NCBI GenBank assembly: GCA_018970085.1
Contig: JAGWXD010000004.1
Span: forward strand, 62,001-126,000
Length of the DNA: 64,000 bases
Origin: Cyanobacteria bacterium REEB459
Lineage (GTDB): Bacteria > Cyanobacteriota > Cyanobacteriia > Phormidesmidales > Phormidesmidaceae
Direction: 5' to 3'
Shown: positions 18,552-27,752 of the stretch, piece after piece
Numbering within the stretch: the first letter of the stretch is position 1
Layout of the letters: the number at the start of each line of letters is the position of its first letter
Notes under the pieces: generated by a model
Database searches by the model: none
What the model was told of the DNA's origin: nothing
Seen by the model: only the letters and a program-made list of their open reading frames with translations
Program-made: the position numbers and the translations under genes

Positions 18552-19178
18552 TTAGTGCTCTACCGATACCTGGTCAGGCGGCCCCAGATCCACCAGGGGG
18601 CGGTAGCCATAGCCCTGTTGGGGGCTGCGAGGTAACTTTTTAATCTCTTCTTTAACCATTTCCAGGTCGATATAGCGATCGGCCACATTGATCAAGCTAT
18701 CACTGGTCATCGATCTCAGGCTAACGACCTCAATGCGAGCGCCTCGATAGCTAGCAGCATCAGCTGCGTAGGCTAAGTCTCCGTCGCCACTAACAATGAC
18801 GGCAGTATCGTAGTAGTCCACCAGGGCCACCAGGTCTACGGCAATTTCCACATCCAGGTTAGCTTTCTTTGACCCATCGGGTAGCTGAATCAAATCCTTA
18901 GCAATTACCCGGTAACCATTGCGGCGCATCCATAGCAAAAAGCCCTGTTGCTTTTCGTTCGTACGATCAACACCGGTGTAGAAAAACGACCGAAACAAGC
19001 GAGAACCAGCGGTCAACTTACAGAGAAGCTTGGTGTAGTCAATTTCGATGCCCAGTTGGAGGGCTGCGTAGAACAGGTTGGAGCCATCAATAAAAATAGC
19101 TACCCGACCCCGGTTATCTAAAACCTGTTCGGGGGTAAAAATGGCATCTTCACTAATCAAGGAATGGGTGTCTAGCAT
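18552..19178 (-). CDS. LabA-family NYN-domain protein
   Basis: A 208-residue protein with a NYN (PIN-like nuclease) domain across about residues 25-175. The acidic active-site residues are present: D in AIFIDGSNLF, D in KKANLDVEIAVDLV, and the GDGD of VIVSGDGDLAYA. LabA of Synechococcus elongatus modulates circadian output downstream of KaiC, and cyanobacteria usually carry more than one paralogue; which one this is cannot be told from sequence alone, so I leave the symbol empty. An RNase activity is suggested by the fold but is not shown. It lies between metG and lptC, about 80 and 38 bp away. Confidence 0.85.
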   Translation of the reverse strand: MLDTHSLISEDAIFTPEQVLDNRGRVAIFIDGSNLFYAALQLGIEIDYTKLLCKLTAGSRLFRSFFYTGVDRTNEKQQGFLLWMRRNGYRVIAKDLIQLPDGSKKANLDVEIAVDLVALVDYYDTAVIVSGDGDLAYAADAASYRGARIEVVSLRSMTSDSLINVADRYIDLEMVKEEIKKLPRSPQQGYGYRPLVDLGPPDQVSVEH

Positions 19179-19258
19179 GGGAACTCAGGTAGGAACTAAA
19201 GGGAGTGTTATCAGGAGGGTAGGGAAAAATCCCTGAGCCGGGGTTGAACCAACGACCA

Positions 19259-20860
19259 CTAAAGGGAGACTACGGGGAGTTCGATGCGCTGGAACACTGG
19301 CTGCGCTTCTGCTAAACCCTGCCCTGGCGGCAAGCCGCCCCAGGCGGCGTGATCTCTGTAGGGGAGGGTTTGGCCAATGGTTTTCTGGCTTAGATCACAG
19401 TCAAATCCCAACTGCCGGTAGATCAGGGCACTGGTTTGGGGAATAACAGGCGATAGCAGGTAGGCGGCCAGGCGTACCGATTCCAGCACGGCATAGAGAA
19501 CCCTCTCGGTTTCCTGCTGTTTACCCTGCTTGTAGAGGCTCCAGGGGGCCTCCCCATCTAAAAATTTATTACTTGCCTGGGCCAATCCCAGAATCGCTTC
19601 ACAGGCCTGGCTAAACTGGAGGTTACTATAAAACTCGGCCACGGCGATCGCCAGGGTTTGGCCGAGACACTTAAGTTTGTGGTCAGGCCCAATACTGGCC
19701 CCATCAATGGCGGGCACCTTACCCCCGCAATAGCGTTGCGCCATCGTCAGGGTGCGGTTCAGCAGGTTGCCCAAATCGTTAGCCAGGTCGGCGTTAAGAA
19801 CCGTAATAAAGCGGGTTTCGTTAAAGTCGCCGTCTTTGCCAAATTCAATTTCCTTGAGGAAATAATAGCGTACCGCATCGGCTCCGTATTTTTCTACCAG
19901 CTTTACCGGATCCAGGGTATTACCCAGACTCTTGCCCATTTTGTGGCCATCCTTGGTTAAAAAGCCATGGCCAAACACCTGACCAGGAACCGGCAAGCCT
20001 GCCGACATCAGCATAGCCGGCCAATAGACCGCATGGAAGCGGAGGATATCCTTACCGATTAGGTGCAAATTAATCGGCCACCATCGGGCCAGGGCCGCCT
20101 CTAAACTGGGGGACTCGCCGGGTTCAAGGAGGGCGGTGACGTAACCCAGCAAGGCGTCGAACCAAACGTAGAGGGTGTGGTGGGGATCCGTGGGCACGGC
20201 AAAACCCCACTCCAGGTTAACCCGAGAAATGGAGAAATCCTGTAGGCCCCTGGCAACGAAGCTGAGGACTTCATTGCGGCGGGCTTCGGGCTGGATAAAC
20301 TGGGGTCGCTCAGCGTAGAGCTGTTCCAGTTGGCCCTGGTATCGAGACAGACGAAAGAAGTAGTTTTGCTCATCGCGCCACTCCACTGATTTATTGGTAT
20401 GGATTGGGCAGCGGTGATCCGCCAGTAAATCACGCTCCTCCTTAAATTCTTCACAGGAGACGCAGTACCATCCCTGCTGCTGCCCCAGGTAAATATCTCC
20501 CTGTTGCCACACTCGCTGAAAGAACTGGTTGACAATCACCTGGTGGTGCGGATGGGTGGTGCGACTGAAGCGATCGCAAGTAATATTAAGGTGTTGCCAG
20601 AGACGCTCAAACCCCGCCGCAATCTGATCACAGTGTTCTTGAGGATGAACCCCCCGATCCTGAGCCGTTCGCAAAATTTTCTGGCCATGTTCGTCGGTGC
20701 CCGTAATCAGCAGCACCGGCCGCCCGGTGAGCCGGTAGAAACGAGCCACCGCATCGGCTGCCATGGTGGTGTAGGCACTACCAATATGGGGCAGATCATT
20801 GACATAGTAAAGCGGCGTAGTCAGGGCAAAGGGCTTGGTATCGGCAGCATCAAAAGTCAT
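19259..20860 (-). CDS. metG: Methionyl-tRNA synthetase
   Basis: Charges tRNA-Met with methionine. A class I synthetase with the HIGH-type motif PHIGSAYTT at about residues 24-32 and the KMSKS-type loop KMGKSLGN at about 308-315. The zinc-knuckle Cys residues appear in CVSCEEF and the following DHRCPI. At 533 residues it has catalytic and anticodon-binding domains but lacks the C-terminal tRNA-binding dimerisation domain found in longer enzymes. It heads a three-gene minus-strand cluster with labA-type and lptC genes. Confidence 0.96.
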   Translation of the reverse strand: MTFDAADTKPFALTTPLYYVNDLPHIGSAYTTMAADAVARFYRLTGRPVLLITGTDEHGQKILRTAQDRGVHPQEHCDQIAAGFERLWQHLNITCDRFSRTTHPHHQVIVNQFFQRVWQQGDIYLGQQQGWYCVSCEEFKEERDLLADHRCPIHTNKSVEWRDEQNYFFRLSRYQGQLEQLYAERPQFIQPEARRNEVLSFVARGLQDFSISRVNLEWGFAVPTDPHHTLYVWFDALLGYVTALLEPGESPSLEAALARWWPINLHLIGKDILRFHAVYWPAMLMSAGLPVPGQVFGHGFLTKDGHKMGKSLGNTLDPVKLVEKYGADAVRYYFLKEIEFGKDGDFNETRFITVLNADLANDLGNLLNRTLTMAQRYCGGKVPAIDGASIGPDHKLKCLGQTLAIAVAEFYSNLQFSQACEAILGLAQASNKFLDGEAPWSLYKQGKQQETERVLYAVLESVRLAAYLLSPVIPQTSALIYRQLGFDCDLSQKTIGQTLPYRDHAAWGGLPPGQGLAEAQPVFQRIELPVVSL

Positions 20861-21089
20861 AATATCCTGACGGAGATAGGGCTGATGACAGGCGGGTCAC
20901 CAGAGAACTGGACTACCCCTCTCCTGGCATCCCCAGAAAAAATCTATGGTAGCAATTTAGACCCACAGGGGGCTAAATCCATTTGGGTCAAGCCTAACCC
21001 ATGGCTCCTTAACCAGAACAAACAGTCCAGAAGTTTTAACCATTTTGGGAGTAGCCCCAGCCCTTAAAACTAAACTGGCACACCCACTC

Positions 21090-21117
21090 TGTTACAATGC
21101 TTTATATTTTGTTACAA
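21090..21117 (+). repeat. Paired TGTTACAA direct repeat upstream of a DUF2993 gene
   Basis: TGTTACAA occurs at 21090-21097 and again at 21110-21117, exactly 20 bp apart, or about two helical turns. The pair sits 35-60 bp before the start codon, with an A+T-rich TTTATATTT between the copies. The layout suggests a protein-binding site or overlap with the promoter; this is inference. Confidence 0.35.
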
Positions 21118-21150
21118 CAATAAAGGTATCGGGTTGGGATTGGTCATTCT

Positions 21151-21945
21151 ATGTTGAGTAGCTTTACAGGCGTGAGATCCAACACGACAAATGATTTTGG
21201 TGAGCGGATGATCAATTCCGTTGCCGCCCAGTCCCTGCGCCATCTGTTTAGTCGCAGTGAGTCAGTGGAGGTGACGGTGCGCTGTTCTCCGGCTAGCAAG
21301 TTACTTCAGGGAATGATCGATAGCTTTCGCATGGAAGGGCGAGGCTTGGTCATTCGCAATCAGTTCGAAGCCGCTGACATGATGTTTGAGACCGATGCGG
21401 TAGCCATTGACGTTGGTGCGGCCATTGGCGGCAAAATTCGGCTGCGCCAACCTACCCAGGCGATCGCCCAGGTGACCCTGACCGAATCAGCCATTAATCA
21501 GGCCTTTAAAGCTGACCTGGTGCGCCAGCATCTGGAAGGGCTGACTGACGAGTTTCTCACCAATCTTTCTGGCGGTGAACCAGTTAGTTTTCGCGCCATT
21601 CACATGACCCTACTGCCCGAGCAGCAGGTCAACATCAGCGCCCGCATCGACCTGCCCAATCGTCAGGATGTGCCGATTCAATTAACCGCAAAGGTGACAG
21701 TGGAAAAGCGACGTCGAATTATTTTTGCTGACCCCCAGTTTATCGCCGAGGGTATTGCTGAAGATGTCAAGGGTCTTTCTGCCAACCTGACCCGGTCCTT
21801 TGCCGTGGTTCTCAACCGCATGGTAGACCTGGAACGCTTTAACCTGGACGGGGTACTGCTGCGGGTCAATCGGCTGGAAACCAAGGGTAATCATCTGGTG
21901 TTTAGTGGTTATGCCCAGATTGATCACTTTCCCGGCATTGTTTAG
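21151..21945 (+). CDS. DUF2993 (LmeA-like phospholipid-binding) family protein
   Basis: A 264-residue protein of the DUF2993 family, which includes mycobacterial LmeA. The pattern is a beta-rich domain with CSPASKLLQGMIDSF, then TQAIAQVTLTESAINQAF and a C-terminal ALLRVNRLETKGNHLVFSG-like ending. Family members bind lipids, and the exact role in cyanobacteria is unknown. There is no clear signal peptide, so a cytosolic or membrane-associated place is likely. A later in-frame ATG (codon 20, opening MINSVAAQ) is another possible start. A second family member is encoded at 37135-37893. The gene converges with the EF-G-like gene, 58 bp away. Confidence 0.78.
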   Translation: MLSSFTGVRSNTTNDFGERMINSVAAQSLRHLFSRSESVEVTVRCSPASKLLQGMIDSFRMEGRGLVIRNQFEAADMMFETDAVAIDVGAAIGGKIRLRQPTQAIAQVTLTESAINQAFKADLVRQHLEGLTDEFLTNLSGGEPVSFRAIHMTLLPEQQVNISARIDLPNRQDVPIQLTAKVTVEKRRRIIFADPQFIAEGIAEDVKGLSANLTRSFAVVLNRMVDLERFNLDGVLLRVNRLETKGNHLVFSGYAQIDHFPGIV

Positions 21946-22003
21946 GTCCATGCTGCCGGCAGCCAAAAAACCTATAACAAAAACCCTATAAAATTAGCCG
22001 TCC

Positions 22004-24028
22004 CTAGGGTCGGCCAGGGTCATTAGTTAGAATGTTTTTCTGTAGCTTTTCCGGTACGGCATCCAGGTGGTCGTGAGTCCAATGGAAAAACCCTACCCCC
22101 ATGGTTAGGGATCGCAGATCCACAACCATGGTTTGCATCTCCGCCTGGGGCACATAGGCAGAAACCAGGTCCCACCCTGGCCAATCGGCCTTGGCCTGGT
22201 AATTGAGAATCTGTCCCCGACGGCCGCTCATAAGCTTTAGAACGTTTGCGGTATAGCGATTCGGCACGGACATATACACCTGGGCGATGGGTTCTAAGAG
22301 GATGGGCTGGCTGGCTACCATGCCCTCTTGCATGGCTAACCGGGCCGCCTGCTTAAAGGCCATATCGGAGCTATCGACACTGTGGTAAGAGCCGTCGATC
22401 AGGGTCACCGCCACATCCACCACCGGAAAACCCAAAGGACCCCGGTTAAGGTAGTCGCGCACGCCGGTCTCAACGCTGGGGATATACTGCCGGGGCACTA
22501 CCCCACCGGCAATGGTGGCATTAAAGCTGAACCCCTGTCCCCGAGATCGGGGTTTAAGGGCCAGATAGACCTCTCCAAACTGGCCATGGCCACCGCTTTG
22601 GTGCTTGTAGCGACCGTGGGCCGATGGCGTAGCCTGGCCAATGGTTTCACGATAGGCCACCTGGGGCAAATGGCTGGTTACGGCCAGGTTGTATTTACGG
22701 CTGAGGCGATCCATCGCCAGCGCCAGGTGCCCGTCTCCCTGCCCCCACAGAATCATGTCATGGGTATCTCCATGGTATTCCCAGGCCAGGGAAGGGTCTT
22801 CTTCCAGGAGTTTAGCCATGGCTCCGCTGAGTTTAACGTCGTCACCGCGGTTGACAGGGGTCAGAGCCAAGGCGTAGACCGGGTCCAGCCGGGCGATGGT
22901 AGGCAGGGGATCGGGGGCAGAATTGGCCGGGCTGAGGGTGTCGCCGGTTTGGGCCTGTTCCAGGCGGGCGATCGCCACAATCTGGCCAGCGCTGGCCTGA
23001 GTCAAACTGACGGACTGGCTGCCAAACAGGTCATAAATGCCCCCCAGGCGATCGCCCTTAAGACTATCCCCATCCTTAATATCCCCTCGCCATACCCGCA
23101 CCAGAGACATTTTGCCAGCCTGGGGACTGTAGAAGGTTTTGAGCACCTGGGCCAGGGGCTCTCCACTGGCCGCAATACCGCGATGTTGTGCGGTCACCTG
23201 AGGTGAGGGTGCCTGCCTGACCAGGGCCTCCAGCAAGGGTTTAACGCCGTAGTCAGCCTGGGCCACCCCCAGCAAAACAGGCACAATCAGGTCGGCCCCT
23301 AAGTCCAGGCGTAGATCCGTGAGAATCTCCTGTGGGGATGGAGCCCGGTCCTCCAGCAACTCCTCTAGCAGGAGATCGTCATAGTCAGCCAGGGTTTCTA
23401 GCATATCGGCTCGAGCCGCCTGTTCTTCTGCCCCCAGGTCAGGGGGCCAGGCAGCAGCGGCAGCCTGGCAGGGGTAGGGACAGGCCTGCTCTGTGACTAA
23501 ATCAATGAAGCCAACCAACTGCTGATTTTGCCAGAGGGGCAACTGTTGGGGCACAATCGGGCGAGACGACACCTGTTTGAGGGCTGTTAGCAGCTCAGCA
23601 TAGCTACCGTTACGGCGGTCTAGTTTATTAATCCAGATGAAATGCGGAATTTTCCAGCGATCTAGAAACTGCAACAGGGGAGAAAGGGTCAAGACTCGAT
23701 CGGGATCGGCTTCGCAGACCACGATCGCCCCATCGACGCCAAGCAGGGCATGGTGGCCTTCCTGCTGTAGTTCTACCGAACCAGGGCAGTCAATAAAGGT
23801 AAAGGTAATACCGCCATAGGCTGTGGTGGCGACGGTTAATTCAACGGTCATCCGCCGGCTACGAGCTTCTGGGGAGCTATCTCCCACGGTGTTTCCCTGC
23901 TCCACTCTGCCCTTACGACTAAGGCTACCGGTGACCGACAAAAGACTCTCCAACAGAGTAGTTTTGCCACTGGCATAGGTACCCACCAGGGCAATGTTGC
24001 GCCGGTCTGAAAAGACAGTTTGGCTCAT
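22004..24028 (-). CDS. EF-G-like translational GTPase with Ser at the catalytic His position
   Basis: A 674-residue paralogue of elongation factor G, separate from the canonical fusA at 41812. Domains follow the EF-G order: GTPase (to about 270), domain II, then III-V including YKHQSGGHGQFGEVYLAL and the C-terminal SGRRGQILNYQAK block. In the G domain G1 reads GTYASGKTTL, G4 is NKLD (134-137), and G3 reads DCPGSVEL (80-87), so Ser84 replaces the His that positions the hydrolytic water in canonical EF-G/EF-Tu. The start at 24028 is chosen because AGGAG lies six bases before it; a longer frame reaches 24118. Such paralogues have been linked to ribosome functions other than elongation; the role here is unknown. 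Confidence 0.85.
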   Translation of the reverse strand: MSQTVFSDRRNIALVGTYASGKTTLLESLLSVTGSLSRKGRVEQGNTVGDSSPEARSRRMTVELTVATTAYGGITFTFIDCPGSVELQQEGHHALLGVDGAIVVCEADPDRVLTLSPLLQFLDRWKIPHFIWINKLDRRNGSYAELLTALKQVSSRPIVPQQLPLWQNQQLVGFIDLVTEQACPYPCQAAAAAWPPDLGAEEQAARADMLETLADYDDLLLEELLEDRAPSPQEILTDLRLDLGADLIVPVLLGVAQADYGVKPLLEALVRQAPSPQVTAQHRGIAASGEPLAQVLKTFYSPQAGKMSLVRVWRGDIKDGDSLKGDRLGGIYDLFGSQSVSLTQASAGQIVAIARLEQAQTGDTLSPANSAPDPLPTIARLDPVYALALTPVNRGDDVKLSGAMAKLLEEDPSLAWEYHGDTHDMILWGQGDGHLALAMDRLSRKYNLAVTSHLPQVAYRETIGQATPSAHGRYKHQSGGHGQFGEVYLALKPRSRGQGFSFNATIAGGVVPRQYIPSVETGVRDYLNRGPLGFPVVDVAVTLIDGSYHSVDSSDMAFKQAARLAMQEGMVASQPILLEPIAQVYMSVPNRYTANVLKLMSGRRGQILNYQAKADWPGWDLVSAYVPQAEMQTMVVDLRSLTMGVGFFHWTHDHLDAVPEKLQKNILTNDPGRP

Positions 24029-24142
24029 GGCAACTCCTGATGAACCGCCTCTAAGAGGTCTTATTTCTAGAGTAGCCCGCCCATCACGCCCTGCCCCATG
24101 TGGTTCTAGAAAATTCACCCACTGAGGATGTGTAGGGCGTTT

Positions 24143-24835
24143 TTACTCCCCAGCCAGGGCCTGGGGCTGACTGCCGACCAGGTCAATCTGCTGCAGTCGT
24201 TCAAAGGCTCGATCCAGGGTGAGCTGCCCCCGCAGAAACCCCAGGTTGGCCGCTGGGCAAATATAGGCTAACTCTGATTCTCGAAAGCGCTGCTGCAGCG
24301 CCCTGACCTGGGCCAGTTGCCGGGGCCAATGGAAGGTTTTAGCCAGGCGCAGGGGCTGAATTTCTCCCTGGGGATTGGGGAGCAGGTGCCGACCGGTAAA
24401 CAACACCCCGCCGTAGTCACGGTGGTAGAGGCAGGCCGAACCAGGGGAATGGCCAGGGGTCCAGAGGGCCTGGCTGTAGGCATTAAAGTCAAAACTCCAG
24501 TGAAAGGTGGTGGTGGCTGTATCCGGTAAGAGATAGGCTTCCTGCTCCTGAATCACCAGTTGGCAGGTCAAGGCCTTTTGAATTCTAGCTGCCTGGCCCA
24601 AGCCCCCCCGATGGGTAATCAACCACCAGCGTACCCCTCCCCTGGCCGCTAAAAACTCCTGGGTGGCCTGGGTCCAGGGGGGGGCATCAATCAGCAGATT
24701 TCCCTGGGTCTGGAGGGGGGAATTGTCTACAATAAGATAGGCGGTGCCACCCTGGGTATCCCGGTTGGGAGGAAAGGCATAGATGGTGTCAAAGACTGGC
24801 CGGGGTGACTTTGGCGGTGGGAGTTGAGGACTCAT
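24143..24835 (-). CDS. MBL-fold protein with degenerate metal site
   Basis: A 230-residue protein with the metallo-beta-lactamase fold: GGTAYLIVDNSPLQ, NLLIDAPPW, LITHRGGLGQ, WTPGHSPGSACLY, VLFTGRHLLP and YICPAANLGFL follow the strand order of the family. The zinc motif HxHxDH is replaced by THRGGLG, the Asp of the usual G-D strand is Arg-His, and the last His region reads CPAAN, so most metal ligands are missing while H in TPGHSPG remains. It may have lost hydrolase activity or bind a ligand differently. I cannot assign a substrate. It starts 221 bp from the divergent M50 gene and lies 25 bp upstream of the frame that holds the EF-G-like gene. Confidence 0.75.
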   Translation of the reverse strand: MSPQLPPPKSPRPVFDTIYAFPPNRDTQGGTAYLIVDNSPLQTQGNLLIDAPPWTQATQEFLAARGGVRWWLITHRGGLGQAARIQKALTCQLVIQEQEAYLLPDTATTTFHWSFDFNAYSQALWTPGHSPGSACLYHRDYGGVLFTGRHLLPNPQGEIQPLRLAKTFHWPRQLAQVRALQQRFRESELAYICPAANLGFLRGQLTLDRAFERLQQIDLVGSQPQALAGE

Positions 24836-25056
24836 GATGCAAAACCAGGGTAGGGAGGTGCCAGGCCAATTGTAATGGCTAGAGCCGCCACCAGGCAGGA
24901 GGCGGGGCGATCGCCGGCCACGGGCCCGCAGCTAAGACACCTAAACCAGGATTAGATAACTTTTCTAAAGGTTTTTCCATGATAGTTGAGCTAAGCCGGG
25001 GTATGCTTTTCAAATTCCAACCGTTTGCCGTCCTGGTGCGTGGGTATTTTTCGTAA

Positions 25057-26535
25057 ATGGTATTTCTCTGGCTATTTCTGCTTTTGCTGGGTCTGTGGAC
25101 CTATGCCATGATCAAGCGCAACGCCGGATCGATCACCCGTACCCCGGTATGGTTGCTGTGGCTGGTGATGATGTTACCCGCCCTAGTGGTGGCCACCTGG
25201 ATTATCGGCAGTGGTAGCCAGTCGGTACCGCCTTTGGGTTTGTTGCTGGCCTTATTTGTCCTCTGTCCGGTGGTTTACTGGTTGCTGGTGCTATGGGGCC
25301 GACCGGCTGGCCTACCCCCGGCTGGCAGCCCGGGGGCCTCCCTGGCCTTAGAACAGCCTGGTAAACTGCCTAAACCGCCGCTACGACCGATTGATAAAGA
25401 CGAAGAGTCGGTCTTAAAAACCTGTTTTCCCTGGTCAGTCTACTATTTACAAAATATCGAGTATCGCCCCCAGGCCATGATCTGTCGTGGTCAGCTCAGA
25501 ACGGCCCCCAATCTGGCCTACGAAACGGTACGAGACAATGTGCAGAAACATTTTGGCGATCGCTTTTTAGTTATTTTTCAGGAGGGGCTTCAGGGCAAGC
25601 CAATTTTTACCCTGGTCCCCAATCCCCAGCAGCACCCCCCGGCCAACCGATCTGCCACCGCCCTCAGCCGCCCCGGCCTAGCCCTGGGTTTATTGTTGGC
25701 CACCCTGCTGACTACCACCGGAGTCGGCAGCTATCTGGCTGGCCTAGCAGGAGCCCAGATCCAGAGCCAGCCAATGGTGTTCTGGCAGGGATTGCCCTAT
25801 AGTTTGGCCTTACTGTTGATTTTGGGCTGCCACGAAATGGGCCATTACCTGGCTGCCCGCTACTACCGCATGGGCACAACCCTGCCCTACTTTATCCCGG
25901 TACCCTTCTTTCTGGGTACCTTTGGGGCCTTTATTCAAATGAGATCGCCGGTGCCCCACCGCCGCGCCCTATTTGATGTTGGTATTGCCGGTCCCCTGGC
26001 CGGCTTGGTAGTGACCCTACCTCTACTGTGGTGGGGATTGGGCCATTCCACCCTGGTCCCCATGCCAGAGAAAGGCGCCGGGCTGCTCAACTTTCAGGCC
26101 CTTAATCCAAGGGACTCCATCTTCTTGAGCCTGATCGCCAAACTGGTGTTTGCCGACAGTCTGGGGGTAGACCAGGCGATCCATCTGCATTTAGTTGGTA
26201 TTGCCGGTTGCCTGGGGTTACTGGTGACCGCCCTCAACCTGATGCCGGTGGGGCAGCTAGATGGCGGCCATATTGTTCATGCCATGTATGGTCAACGGAT
26301 GGCCACCGTGGTGGGGCAAATTTCTCGCCTGCTGTTACTGGTGCTGGTGCTGGTGCATGGTGAGTTTCTGATCTGGGCCATCTTACTTTTTTTTATGCCC
26401 GCCGTAGATGAACCAGCCCTGAACGATATTAGTGAACTGGATAATCGCCGTAATGGCCTGGGCTTACTCGCCCTAAGTCTGCTGGTGATGATCATTTTGC
26501 CCCTACCCTCGGTCTTGATTCCCCTGCTGTTTTAA
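25057..26535 (+). CDS. Site-2 protease family (M50) membrane metalloprotease
   Basis: A 492-residue multi-spanning protease that cuts substrates inside the membrane. The zinc motif HEMGH is at residues 259-263 and the third ligand Asp402 is in LNLMPVGQLDGGH, both within hydrophobic segments. The N-terminal 90 residues hold two or three membrane spans (2-17, 33-52, 60-80), followed by a soluble domain (about 120-195) before the catalytic core. This arrangement resembles the long cyanobacterial/plant EGY-type members rather than RseP, as there is no PDZ domain. A substrate is not apparent. A short coiled-coil gene follows by 52 bp. Confidence 0.87.
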   Translation: MVFLWLFLLLLGLWTYAMIKRNAGSITRTPVWLLWLVMMLPALVVATWIIGSGSQSVPPLGLLLALFVLCPVVYWLLVLWGRPAGLPPAGSPGASLALEQPGKLPKPPLRPIDKDEESVLKTCFPWSVYYLQNIEYRPQAMICRGQLRTAPNLAYETVRDNVQKHFGDRFLVIFQEGLQGKPIFTLVPNPQQHPPANRSATALSRPGLALGLLLATLLTTTGVGSYLAGLAGAQIQSQPMVFWQGLPYSLALLLILGCHEMGHYLAARYYRMGTTLPYFIPVPFFLGTFGAFIQMRSPVPHRRALFDVGIAGPLAGLVVTLPLLWWGLGHSTLVPMPEKGAGLLNFQALNPRDSIFLSLIAKLVFADSLGVDQAIHLHLVGIAGCLGLLVTALNLMPVGQLDGGHIVHAMYGQRMATVVGQISRLLLLVLVLVHGEFLIWAILLFFMPAVDEPALNDISELDNRRNGLGLLALSLLVMIILPLPSVLIPLLF

Positions 26536-26587
26536 GTGTGGCAGCCGGGGGCTGTTCTAGATACTGTCGTCTATCCTTCCCTATGCC

Positions 26588-26983
26588 ATGTCTAAGGATT
26601 TATCCGAATGGATTGCGACCATAGAGACCCTGCGAAACCAGCTGGCAGAGGCTTGCCAGCAACGGGATCAAGCCTATAAAAGTGCGGCCAATTGGCAACG
26701 CCTCTACGAGACCGAGGCCAGCCAGCGACGGCAAGCAGCGGAGCAGTGGCAAAGCCGCCTTGAACACCTGCAAGCCCAGCTCAACAGCCTCCCCCCATCG
26801 CAGCAGACTGGCGACCCGACCTCCCTGGCCCAGCAGGTAAGTCAGCTGCAGGCTCGCTGTCAGCGGCTGAGTCAAGACCTTCAGGCCGAACAAAATGCCC
26901 ACGCCCAAACCCGCCAAAGTCTGACAGCCGCCCTGGGTGAAACCCTAGAACAGCTGAGGGGCGATCGCCTCCGGCAACCCTAA
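26588..26983 (+). CDS. Small coiled-coil protein of unknown function
   Basis: A 131-residue protein I do not recognise. It is rich in Gln, Ala, Arg and Glu with heptad-like spacing from about residue 10 to 125 (for example IATIETLRNQLAEACQQRD and LAQQVSQLQARCQRLSQDL), so a long coiled coil is likely; there is no signal peptide or membrane segment. It lies 52 bp after the M50 protease gene and about 115 bp before efp, and may belong to the protease transcript. Codon use is like the neighbours, which supports a real gene. It could be a scaffold or an assembly partner, but nothing in the sequence says so. Confidence 0.65.
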   Translation: MSKDLSEWIATIETLRNQLAEACQQRDQAYKSAANWQRLYETEASQRRQAAEQWQSRLEHLQAQLNSLPPSQQTGDPTSLAQQVSQLQARCQRLSQDLQAEQNAHAQTRQSLTAALGETLEQLRGDRLRQP

Positions 26984-27099
26984 CCCCCACCAAATACCCA
27001 GCAGTTTCTCTGGCTAAAACTCTTCAAGCAAATGCCCTTGGGAGGGTAAAATGAGATGCCGAAGATATACCGGCTCATCCGTCTACTAAAGCCAGCGCT

Positions 27100-27693
27100 A
27101 TGATTTCCAGCAACGATTTCCGTCCCGGCGTTACCATTGTTCTCGATGGCTCTGTCTGGCGCGTAGTCGAGTTTTTGCACGTCAAACCCGGTAAGGGTTC
27201 CGCCTTTGTGCGGACGAAGCTGAAAAATCTTGACACCGGTAACAGTGTTGAAAAAACCTTTCGCGCCGGCGAGACCGTTCCCCAGGCCGTGATTGAAAAG
27301 CGCGACATGCAGCATACCTACCGGGAAGGTCAAGACCTGGTGTTTATGGATATGGAGAGCTACGAAGAACTCCGCCTCAGCGCCAAAGACATTGGTGATC
27401 GGGTGAAGTACTTAAAAGAAGGCATGGTCGTCAGCGTGCTGAGTTGGACAGATACAACTCAAGAAAACAAGGGTAAGGCGGCGGTAGAGAAAATTTTAGA
27501 TGTAGAGCTACCCAATTCTATTGTGCTCGAAGTCACTCAAACTGATCCAGGGGTGAAGGGAGATACGGCTACAGGGGGAACCAAACCAGCTACCCTGGAA
27601 ACCGGTGCCGAGGTAATGGTGCCCCTGTTTATTACCATTGGTGACAAAATCAAGGTTGATACCCGCACCGATACCTACCTGGGACGTGAATAG
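27100..27693 (+). CDS. efp: Translation elongation factor P, with a loop insertion
   Basis: Relieves ribosome stalling at polyproline by stimulating peptide bond formation. The three EF-P domains are clear: KOW-like N-terminal with the exposed lysine K32 in KPGKGSAF, the middle OB domain, and the C-terminal [17 protein letters not shown] signature. Length is 197 residues against about 185-187 usual, because an extra segment of roughly 11-12 residues (about 117-130, [14 protein letters not shown]) lies between VLSW and ILDVELPN in the loop between domains II strands. The reading frame is continuous and conserved on both sides, so this is a real insertion and not a frameshift. accB follows, the typical cyanobacterial efp-accB pair. 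Confidence 0.95.
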   Translation: MISSNDFRPGVTIVLDGSVWRVVEFLHVKPGKGSAFVRTKLKNLDTGNSVEKTFRAGETVPQAVIEKRDMQHTYREGQDLVFMDMESYEELRLSAKDIGDRVKYLKEGMVVSVLSWTDTTQENKGKAAVEKILDVELPNSIVLEVTQTDPGVKGDTATGGTKPATLETGAEVMVPLFITIGDKIKVDTRTDTYLGRE

Positions 27694-27752
27694 GTGAGCG
27701 AGGTTAAAATCATGGCGGCAAGCCTGGCCCTCTGCCAGGTCGCCAGGCGGGG

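Noticed and set aside
19228-19258. tRNA T-loop-like GGTTCAACCCC on the minus strand after metG
   Set aside because: The T-stem does not pair, and no acceptor or anticodon stems are present.
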